Assembly: GCA_945872085.1 (NCBI GenBank)
Contig: CAMBYG010000003.1
Location: 1 to 64,000 of the forward strand
Length of the DNA stretch: 64,000 nt
Direction: 5' to 3'
From: Chitinophaga pinensis
GTDB lineage: Bacteria > Bacteroidota > Bacteroidia > Chitinophagales > Chitinophagaceae
Position numbers and translations under genes: made by a program. The notes under the pieces were generated by a model that worked only from the letters and a program-made list of their open reading frames with translations, had not been told where the DNA came from and did no database searches. Shown here one piece after another: positions 54,212 through 62,800 of this stretch. Every line of letters begins with the position of its first letter. Positions within the stretch are counted from its first letter, which is position 1.

Positions 54212-56590
54212 TTAAAACGCTATTATAAATCCTATAGTAGGTATAGTATTGGCTTTCTCTTTTGGAGTTGCATAATAGACACCATTACTACCATCTGCCT
54301 TTAAACCTAGTCCGTCGGTTGTTAAAAAGGAAGTGTTATCTGCATTTCTAGCAAAGGTATAGGTTGGTATTTGGGTTTGCATACTGGCAAATAAATTGGT
54401 TATGTCCATAAACAAATCCAAACTCCATTTTTTGTAATTCCATTTTTTATCAATTCTAAAATCGCAAGCATAAAATGGATCTAATCTAAACTGATTGAAT
54501 TTGCTATTGTCATATACAGAATTTCCTGTTGTAGCATATACACTTCTAGACGCTAGCGTATCTAATGGTGTATAAGGCACACCGCCCTGATATCTGAATT
54601 TAAGTCCCAACTCCAAATTATTTTTCAATTTCAATCCTCCTATAAAGGAAATTAAATGCTGATTATCCCATGCAGCTGAATAGTAGTTGCCATTTAAATT
54701 TGAAAACGTGGTTTTATAATAGGTATAAGATAGCACTACGAAATAATTTTTCACAAGTTTTTGTTGGAATTGAAACTCAATACCCCTGCTTTTTCCTAGG
54801 CCCGTTGCCAGAACTGGCTCGTTGCCCAATATGCTAAAATCTCCTCCTTTATTGGCTAAGGAGATGCCATCTATTTGTGAAACCGGATAATTGCTATAGC
54901 GCTTATCAAAAGCTTCTAGTGTAAATCTTGTAGCTATCGCAGGTAAAAATTCTAAACCAGCCACCATATGATTGCATTGTATATAGGGCACGAGATTAGA
55001 AAAATTATTGTTAGCATCTTTATAGCCCAACACCGTATAAGAAGGTAATTTATAATAAGATCCAATGGCTGTATTCAATTTCAATTGTGGCATCAATACA
55101 TAAGAGGCAGAAAGGCGCGGAGAAAATTGCAGACCTGCTTTGGTAAAACTATTACCATCTATACGAGCACCTAAAGAAACAGACAAACGATTATCCAACA
55201 TATTAAGCGCAGCCTGACCAAAAGCGCCATATTTCCAAAACTGCATAGCACTTGTAGACTGTATCTTTCTATTCGTGTCTAATTTTGCAAATACACTGTT
55301 TTCGAAACTTACATGCTGCAACATGGTTCCAAAACTGTAACTAAATTGATTAATGAATTTATTATACTCAAATCGCAATTTTGTTTCTGCCTCTTTCGAA
55401 ACTATTCTCAAATTACGATTGGCTTCACTTGGATTTTGATTGTCTTCGTATTTATTATATTCGTTTTGCAACCTATTTCTACTAAAGGTCAAATTCCAAT
55501 AACCCTTGTCTAGAGATTTTTTTAATCCATAACCATTGGTATAGCTCCATTGATCAATAAAGGGATTAGTTTTAAGAATAAACAAATTTTCTGGAGATAA
55601 GGTGCCAGGGTTTTGAAAAGTAAAATGATCTATAGCACCCACAGCTAGTGTATATAAAGACAATTTGTTTGTTAGCTTAACATCTACCTTATACTGAAAA
55701 TCCCAATACGAAGGCTGAATAGGCAATTTTAATAATTGAAACAATAATTGCAAATAAGATCTTCTGGCTGATGCCATAAAGCTCACTTTCTTGCTAATTG
55801 GACCATCAATGGTATAGGCTGCTTCTGATGCCCCTAATCTAAAGTTTTGGTCTAATTTTTGAGTATTCGCTTTGCGCTGTTTTAATTGTAAAATTCCAGA
55901 AAGTGGATTATCATATTTAGCTGGGAAAGCTCCTGTATATAAAGTTACATCTTCTATAAAGGAGATATTTAAAATACCTGTTGGTCCACCACCACTTCCT
56001 TGAGTGGCAAAATGGTTGATACTTGGCATTTCAATGCCATCTAAATAATAGACATTTTCGTTAGGCGCGCCACCTCTAATAATGATATCGTTTCTATATC
56101 CACCAACCGAACCAGCTGTACCACTTACACCCGGAAAAGCCTGAATCACTCTACTTACATCAAAATTACCACCGGGATTACTTTTTATTTCTTGCGCAGA
56201 TAAAGACTGAATACTTAAGGGTGTTTCTGCATTTTTCTTAAATGGATTTTTCTTGATCAACACCTCTGCTAAAATTTTGCTTGCAGGCTCCATTTCAATA
56301 CTAACTACTTCAGAATTTCCTGTGCTTACTACAATATTATAAATCTTTTGAGCTTCGTATCCTATACAATTTACCTGAACGGTATAGGTTTTGGTTGGGA
56401 TTTTTGAAATTACGAATAAACCATTGGTATCACTTGCAGCTCCTAAATTGGTGCCTATTAATTGTATAGCAGCGCCAACAATAGGCTGTTGTGTTTGTTT
56501 GTCTTTTACCAAACCACTAATAATGCCGGTTTGGGCAAAAAGGCTCGAACTAATAAATAGACTAAGAAGCAGAAGGAAATAACGACTCAT
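54212..56590 (-). CDS. TonB-dependent receptor with carboxypeptidase-like N-terminal domain
   Basis: A 792-residue outer-membrane protein with a signal peptide (cleavage near SLFAQ). The N-terminal regulatory beta domain (about 22-105) starts GIISGLVKDKQTQQPIVGAA. The plug domain (about 115-230) has RVIQAFPGVSGTAGSVGG and DIIIRGGAPNENVYYLDGIE. The C-terminal barrel follows (about 240-792). No SusD-type partner is adjacent, so it is not a typical polysaccharide locus; the substrate could be a metal chelate, a vitamin or a peptide. The stop abuts that of the convergent gene. Confidence 0.92.
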   Translation of the reverse strand: MSRYFLLLLSLFISSSLFAQTGIISGLVKDKQTQQPIVGAAIQLIGTNLGAASDTNGLFVISKIPTKTYTVQVNCIGYEAQKIYNIVVSTGNSEVVSIEMEPASKILAEVLIKKNPFKKNAETPLSIQSLSAQEIKSNPGGNFDVSRVIQAFPGVSGTAGSVGGYRNDIIIRGGAPNENVYYLDGIEMPSINHFATQGSGGGPTGILNISFIEDVTLYTGAFPAKYDNPLSGILQLKQRKANTQKLDQNFRLGASEAAYTIDGPISKKVSFMASARRSYLQLLFQLLKLPIQPSYWDFQYKVDVKLTNKLSLYTLAVGAIDHFTFQNPGTLSPENLFILKTNPFIDQWSYTNGYGLKKSLDKGYWNLTFSRNRLQNEYNKYEDNQNPSEANRNLRIVSKEAETKLRFEYNKFINQFSYSFGTMLQHVSFENSVFAKLDTNRKIQSTSAMQFWKYGAFGQAALNMLDNRLSVSLGARIDGNSFTKAGLQFSPRLSASYVLMPQLKLNTAIGSYYKLPSYTVLGYKDANNNFSNLVPYIQCNHMVAGLEFLPAIATRFTLEAFDKRYSNYPVSQIDGISLANKGGDFSILGNEPVLATGLGKSRGIEFQFQQKLVKNYFVVLSYTYYKTTFSNLNGNYYSAAWDNQHLISFIGGLKLKNNLELGLKFRYQGGVPYTPLDTLASRSVYATTGNSVYDNSKFNQFRLDPFYACDFRIDKKWNYKKWSLDLFMDITNLFASMQTQIPTYTFARNADNTSFLTTDGLGLKADGSNGVYYATPKEKANTIPTIGFIIAF

Positions 56591-56729
56591 AATTTGGTTT
56601 TATTTTTCAATAACAATTATCATAAGATTTTGTTTAAGTAAACCATAAAATAATCCATTTTTAGTAAGACATTTTTTTACTAATTATGCTATTAAAGTTG
56701 CATTTTTGCAAGACTAACTCTTTAAGCCA

Positions 56730-58127
56730 ATGGCAATGCAATGGAATACGCTTTTTACTACACAACGAACGGGTGAAAGCAGTATTAAATTTCCGAATCC
56801 CGATCAGGTAAGAACTTCTTTTTTACGCGATTATGATCGCATTATTTTTTCTTCTGCCTTTAGGCGACTGCAAAATAAAACACAGGTTTTCCCACTTCCT
56901 GGTTCGGTATTAGTACACAATAGATTGACGCATAGTTTAGAAGTAGCCTCTGTGGGCCGTTCGCTAGGCAAAGCGGTAGGTGGCTGCATAGCCGCCAAAT
57001 ACCCAAATGAAGGTGCAGTATTCCAAGAGTTTTACAACTATGAATTGGCATCAGTTATAGCAGCTGCTAGTTTGGCACATGATATTGGCAACCCCCCATT
57101 TGGTCATTCTGGAGAGGATGCCATACGAGATTATTTTTCTAACCTCGACGAAAACACTAAAACATTTATTCAAAATCATATTAGTGAAGAAGACTTTAAA
57201 GACTTTTTATTTTTTGAAGGCAATGCTAATGCACTCCGTGTGCTTACCAATTCCTTTAAAGAAGAAGAAGCTGGTGGCTTTAAACTCACCCTTACTACGT
57301 TAGCCTCAATAGTTAAATATCCTTGTCGTGCCAGCGAAGGGTTTGATAAGAAATCGGGGCTTATAGCTACCAAAAAATCGGGCTATTTTAAAAGCGAAGA
57401 AGCTTTATTTCAACAGTTAATTCAAACGTTAGAAATCCCAAAAATAGAAGGCCTAGAAAGCGTATATGCACGTCACCCCTTTGTTTACTTAGTAGAAGCA
57501 GCCGATGATATCTGCTATCGTATTATCGATATTGAAGATGCTCACCGCCTAGGTATTGTTTCTTTTGAAAAAATGGCTAGCCTATTTTTACCTTTCTTTG
57601 AAAAAGAAACCGGCTTTAATAGCGTGGAGTACATTCATAAAAAACTGAGTGCTATTCAAGATCCCAATCAAAAAGTGCAATTTATTCGTGCTAAATGGAT
57701 TGGACTAATGGTAGAAAAGCTTACGATAGCCTTTATGGCAGCGGAGCAGCAATTGTTAGACGGCACACTTCAACAACCACTTTTAGAAATTATGCCAGAG
57801 GCATATACAAGTTTACTGCAAGAAATAGAATACTTTTCATTGCACGAAATCTATCGATATAAATCTGTTGTAGAAATTGAAATTGCTGGTTTTCATATCA
57901 TTGGAGGCTTACTACAGGCTTTCATTAGTGCCTTAATGCAGCCACAAACTATGAAATCAAAAAACCTGTTGCATTTAATTCCAAAACAATTTGAAATAGA
58001 TACGCATCCATCAAAAACATATGCATCTATTCAATCTATTGTAGATTACATAGCTGGCATGACCGATTTATATGCCTTAGATTTGTACCGCAAAATAACC
58101 GGCATTAATGTGCCCGAATTAAATTAA
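56730..58127 (+). CDS. dgt: deoxyguanosinetriphosphate triphosphohydrolase-like HD protein
   Basis: A 465-residue HD-superfamily protein. It shows FLRDYDRIIFSSAFRRLQNK, LTHSLEVASVGRSLGKAVG, the HD motif AAASLAHDIGNPPFGHSGE, and VYLVEAADDICYRIIDIEDA (metal-ligand region). Dgt removes triphosphate from dGTP and related dNTPs. The queA gene follows after one base, so the two form an operon. The third codon is also a possible start (Met). Confidence 0.92.
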   Translation: MAMQWNTLFTTQRTGESSIKFPNPDQVRTSFLRDYDRIIFSSAFRRLQNKTQVFPLPGSVLVHNRLTHSLEVASVGRSLGKAVGGCIAAKYPNEGAVFQEFYNYELASVIAAASLAHDIGNPPFGHSGEDAIRDYFSNLDENTKTFIQNHISEEDFKDFLFFEGNANALRVLTNSFKEEEAGGFKLTLTTLASIVKYPCRASEGFDKKSGLIATKKSGYFKSEEALFQQLIQTLEIPKIEGLESVYARHPFVYLVEAADDICYRIIDIEDAHRLGIVSFEKMASLFLPFFEKETGFNSVEYIHKKLSAIQDPNQKVQFIRAKWIGLMVEKLTIAFMAAEQQLLDGTLQQPLLEIMPEAYTSLLQEIEYFSLHEIYRYKSVVEIEIAGFHIIGGLLQAFISALMQPQTMKSKNLLHLIPKQFEIDTHPSKTYASIQSIVDYIAGMTDLYALDLYRKITGINVPELN

Positions 58128-58128
58128 A

Positions 58129-59343
58129 ATGAACCCAAAGCAATTAGCCATTTCAGCATTTGATTATCCCTTAGCTCAGGAGGATATTGCACAATATCCT
58201 TTAGCGCAAAGAGATCATTCTAAATTATTGGTCTACAAAGAAAAAACAATAGCTCATCACTTTTATTATCAATTGCCGGAGTTACTTCCTAGTGATTATA
58301 CCTTAGTATTCAATGAAAGTAAAGTGGTGCATGCACGCTTACTTTTTGAAAAAGCTAGCGGAGGGAAAATAGAATTATTTTGTTTAGAGCCCGATGCAGC
58401 TCGCTATAGTCAAGTGCCCTTGGCCATGCAAGAAAAAGGGAGTGTTTATTGGAATGTATTAGTAGGTGGTGCTAACAAATGGAAAAACGAAGATCCAATT
58501 TTTTTAAAAACAGCCGAGCTAACGATCACTGCAAAAAAGATAGCGCGCTTTGAAACCCATTTCCTAATTGAATTTACGTGGGATCAAGCTAATTGGAGCT
58601 TTGCAGAAGTATTACAACATGCAGGCAATATTCCCTTGCCTCCATACATGCAAAGAAATGCAGCAATAGATGATGCTACACGATACCAAACCGTATACGC
58701 AAAAGCTGAGGGCTCTGTAGCAGCACCTACCGCTGGCTTGCATTTTACGGAAAGGCTATTGGAGCAATTACGCCAAAAAAATATTCATACGAGCTTCTTA
58801 CAATTACACGTGGGCGCTGGCACATTTATGCCAGTAAAGTCTAGCACTCTCGACGAACATCCTATGCATGCAGAATGGATTGTACTAGATAAAAATCAAA
58901 TTCAAAACATACTAAAGGGATTAGCAAAAGGACTGATTGCTGTAGGCACCACATCACTTCGCAGCTTAGAAAGCATGTATTGGATAGGCTACAAATTACA
59001 TTTTAATATCCCTGTTGACTGGAAGGGCATAGCGGTTGAACAATGGTTTGCCTACGAGCAAGATAAAGAACTAGATAGCAGTGCAGCACTGCAAGCAATT
59101 ATTGACTATTTAGAGGTAAATAAGCTCGAATTTATACATACTAAAACGCAGATTTTAATAGCACGGCCATACAAAGCAAAAATGGCAAAAGCGCTTATTA
59201 CTAATTTTCATCAGCCTCAATCTACCTTATTAGTTTTGGTAGATGCCCTAATAGGTGAAGTATGGAAAGAGCTTTATGAACTAGCTCTAAAAAACAAGTA
59301 TCGCTTTTTAAGTTATGGCGATGGCTGTTTATTTTGGCTATAA
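58129..59343 (+). CDS. queA: S-adenosylmethionine:tRNA ribosyltransferase-isomerase
   Basis: A 404-residue protein. It shows DYPLAQEDIAQYPLAQRDHS, the core AAPTAGLHFTERLLEQLRQK and LHVGAGTFMPVKSSTLDEHP, and TNFHQPQSTLLVLVDALIGE near the end. QueA transfers the ribosyl part of SAM to preQ1 in tRNA to make epoxyqueuosine. It lies one base after dgt. The length is larger than the roughly 350 residues of E. coli QueA, as is common in Bacteroidota. Confidence 0.95.
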   Translation: MNPKQLAISAFDYPLAQEDIAQYPLAQRDHSKLLVYKEKTIAHHFYYQLPELLPSDYTLVFNESKVVHARLLFEKASGGKIELFCLEPDAARYSQVPLAMQEKGSVYWNVLVGGANKWKNEDPIFLKTAELTITAKKIARFETHFLIEFTWDQANWSFAEVLQHAGNIPLPPYMQRNAAIDDATRYQTVYAKAEGSVAAPTAGLHFTERLLEQLRQKNIHTSFLQLHVGAGTFMPVKSSTLDEHPMHAEWIVLDKNQIQNILKGLAKGLIAVGTTSLRSLESMYWIGYKLHFNIPVDWKGIAVEQWFAYEQDKELDSSAALQAIIDYLEVNKLEFIHTKTQILIARPYKAKMAKALITNFHQPQSTLLVLVDALIGEVWKELYELALKNKYRFLSYGDGCLFWL

Positions 59344-59363
59344 ATAGGTTTAATAAAATTTTG

Positions 59364-59371
59364 TACCTTTA
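59364..59371 (+). promoter_or_regulatory. possible -7 promoter element for the metal-efflux genes
   Basis: TACCTTTA differs from TAnnTTTG only in the last base and lies seven bases before ATG 59379, the same short spacing as at gltX and glyS. Weak on its own. Confidence 0.35.
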
Positions 59372-59378
59372 TAATACG

Positions 59379-59756
59379 ATGCGTCGATATGTAATCCTAT
59401 TCATCATTGCCTTATATGCATTAGGCAGTACTGAATTGCACGAGTTGTTAAAACTCCCCGTGCTTACGGCGCATTTTATTGAACACCAACAGCACGACCC
59501 TAAAATTTCTTTTTGGGAATTTATACACGAACATTACGGAGTGCCTCAACCTATGGATGCTGATTATAAAAAGGATGTAGAATTACCTTTTAAATCTAAC
59601 ATCACTTTTGTTTTTCATATTGTAGTTGCACCAACCGAACCCGTATATTTCAATACTACATATAGTTACCCCATATTGCAACATAGCATTATCTATCAAA
59701 ACCGTTTTGTTGCTAAAAAACAATGCCAAGATATTTGGCAGCCTCCACGTTGCTAG
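59379..59756 (+). CDS. small His-rich exported protein upstream of the RND pump
   Basis: A 125-residue protein from ATG 59379; a longer frame to 59334 overlaps queA. The N-terminus is a signal peptide or anchor (YVILFIIALYALGSTE). The mature part has several His-rich segments (LTAHFIEHQQHDPKISFWEF, IHEHYG) and ends CQDIWQPPRC. Similar small proteins are, as I recall, found before CzcA/CusA genes in Bacteroidota. The His and Cys content suggests periplasmic metal binding; this is inference. The RND gene starts 55 bases downstream. Confidence 0.7.
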   Translation: MRRYVILFIIALYALGSTELHELLKLPVLTAHFIEHQQHDPKISFWEFIHEHYGVPQPMDADYKKDVELPFKSNITFVFHIVVAPTEPVYFNTTYSYPILQHSIIYQNRFVAKKQCQDIWQPPRC

Positions 59757-59811
59757 ATTTTATTGAGATTACTATTCCCCCTATTCTTTATTTTATTAAA
59801 TCATAAAGCAT

Positions 59812-62800
59812 ATGCTTAATGCTATTATCAACTATTCTATTAAAAATAGAATGGTCGTATTGTTGGGTACCTTCCTTTTAATAGGAGCTGGTGTTTTTTC
59901 GCTATTGCATATCCCCATTGATGCGGTGCCGGATATTACCAACAATCAAGTTCAAATTATAACCACAAGTCCATCGTTGGCTCCACAAGAAGTAGAACGT
60001 TTCATAACCTATCCTATAGAACAAACGATGACTACGATACCACAAATTTCGGAAATGCGCTCCATTTCTAGATTTGGCCTTAGTGTTGTTACTCTTGTTT
60101 TCGAAGATGATGTAGATATTTTTTGGGCCCGTCAGCAAATAAACGAAAGACTCGTTCAGGCTAAAGAAAGCATTCCTCAAGGAGTTGGCACGCCTTATTT
60201 AGCGCCGGTTACAACTGGACTTGGAGAAATTTTTCAATACACATTAAAAATTGACCCAGCCTATAAACAAGTATATTCTTTATCTCAACTAAGGAGTATT
60301 CAAGATTGGATCATTCGCAAACAATTATTGGGTACTAAAGGCGTAGCAGATGTAAGTAGCTTTGGCGGATTTGTGAAACAATATGAAATAGCTATCAACA
60401 TTGATCGGCTAAATGCTATGCAGGTAAGCATACAAGAGCTTATGGATGCAATAGAAAAAAACAATCAAAATGGTGGCGGCGCTTATATTGTACAAGACAA
60501 TAACGCATTTTACATCCGCACAGAAGGGCTCGCAAAAAACTTTCAGGATATCGAAAATGCTGTAGTAAAACAAACGAGCAGTCATATTCCTGTTTTAATT
60601 AAAGATGTTGCGGTTGTGAAAGAAGGGCATGCAATTCGTTTTGGCGCCATGACCTATAATAATGATGGCGAAACAGTGGGTGGTATTGTAATGATGCTTA
60701 AAGGCGCTAATTCTAATGAGGTTATTAGCAATGTGAAAGAGAAAATAAAACAAATTGAAGCAACTTTAAATCCAGGTGTTCATATCGAACCGTACTTAGA
60801 CAGAACACAATTAGTGAATAGAGCTATTAATACGGTTGAAAAGAATTTAATTGAAGGTGCATTAATTGTATTATTTATTCTAATTCTGTTTTTAGGTAAT
60901 TGGCGCGCTGGTTTGCTCGTTGCCTCCGTCATTCCCTTAGCCATGTTCTTTGCCTTAAGTATGATGCAATTGTTTGGCGTCTCTGGAAATCTTATGAGCT
61001 TGGGCGCTATAGACTTTGGACTTATTGTGGATGGTGCTGTAATTATTGTGGAAGCTATTATGCACTATATGTTTTCACAACAAAAAAATAATCAAAAAGT
61101 ACCTTTAGTTTATACAGAAGAAGAAATGCAAAAAGCGGTAAGCAAATCAGCATCGCGCATGATGAATGCGGCAACTTTTGGTCAAATCATTATCTTAATT
61201 GTTTACTTACCTATTTTTTCGTTGTCGGGTATTGAAGGAAAAATGTTTAAGCCTATGGCAGAGACAGTTGCATTTGCCATTGTAGGTGCACTATTATTAT
61301 CTATCACATACGTGCCTATGATGAGCGCATGGGTCTTATCAAAAACCGTATCTAATAAAGAGCAATTAGGCGATAAAATGATGAAGCATATTGAAAGCAA
61401 ATATGTAAACTTATTGAGCAAAACTCTTCAACATAAAAAACTTGTTCTAGTGGGAGCTGCTATAGCCTTAGTAGGCAGTGCAATTATATTTAAACAAATG
61501 GGAGGCGAATTTTTACCTACCCTTGAAGAAGGAGATTTTGCAGTGGAAACAAGGTTACCAACTGGCAGTTCTTTAGACGAAACTATCAAAACAGCGCAGC
61601 AAGCAGCAGGATTGTTAAAAGCTCAATTTCCAGAAGTTAAAAAAGTCATAGCGAAAATTGGTTCAAGTGAAATTCCTACCGACCCAATGCCTGTTGAAAG
61701 TTGTGATTTGATTATTGTATTAAACGACAAAAGCACCTGGACACACGGAGCTACTTGGCAAGCATTAGCCAACGAAATGCAACAATGCTTGGAAGTGCTT
61801 CCGCAAGCGAGTTTTGGTTTTCAACAACCCATACAAATGCGCTTTAATGAATTAATTGCGGGTGCTCGTCAAGATGTAGCGATAAAAATATTTGGAGAAG
61901 ATTTAGCTACCCTTACCGATTTAAGTAAGCAAATTGGCAGTATCATTCACAAAGTAAATGGAGCTGAAGATATTTATATTGAGCCTATGACCGGATTGCC
62001 TCAATTAGTAGTAGCTATCAATAGAAATGCTATTGCACATTATGGATTACAAATCGAAGCAGTCAACAAAACCGTAGCTACTGCATTTGCTGGTAGCATT
62101 GCTGGCAGCATTTACGAAGGCGATCAGCGCTATGATATAAGTGTTCGATTAGATACTCAAAATAGAAACCAACTCCATCAGTTAAACAATTTGTATATCC
62201 TCAATAACCAAGGCCAATCGATACCTTTAAAAGAAGTGGCAAGCATACAAATTGAAAATGGACCTAATCAAATACAACGAGAGCAAGCACAAAGAAGAAT
62301 TATTGTAGGTTTTAATGTGCGTAATAGAGATGTAGAAAGTATTGTAAAAGAGCTTCAAGATAAAGTGAGTGCAAAAATAAAATTACCTAGCGGTTATCGC
62401 ATTGCCTATGGCGGTCAATTTGAAAATCTCATTGCTGCAAAAAAACGCTTACAAATAGCGGTGCCCATTTCATTACTACTTATTTTCATGCTCTTATTTG
62501 CAGCCTTTAGATCAGCAGCACAAGCGGGTCTTATATTTACGGCTATTCCTTTTGCAGCCATTGGAGGAATTATAGCCTTAATAAGTAGAGGCATGCCTTT
62601 CAGTATTTCTGCTGGCATTGGATTTATTGCTTTATTTGGCGTAGCGGTATTAAATGGTATCGTACTGATTGCAGAATTCAATCGACTAAAAAATAATTTA
62701 GAACTGAGTTTAATGGAGCGCATAATTCAAGGGTCGAAATCAAGAATACGCCCGGTATTAATGACCGCTAGTGTAGCATCGCTTGGCTTTTTACCTATGG

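Noticed and set aside
59902-60180. Short minus-strand open frames within the RND gene (also 61203-61421 and 62415-62723)
   Set aside because: The plus-strand frame carries the full conserved RND sequence; the antisense frames have no homology pattern and no upstream signals.
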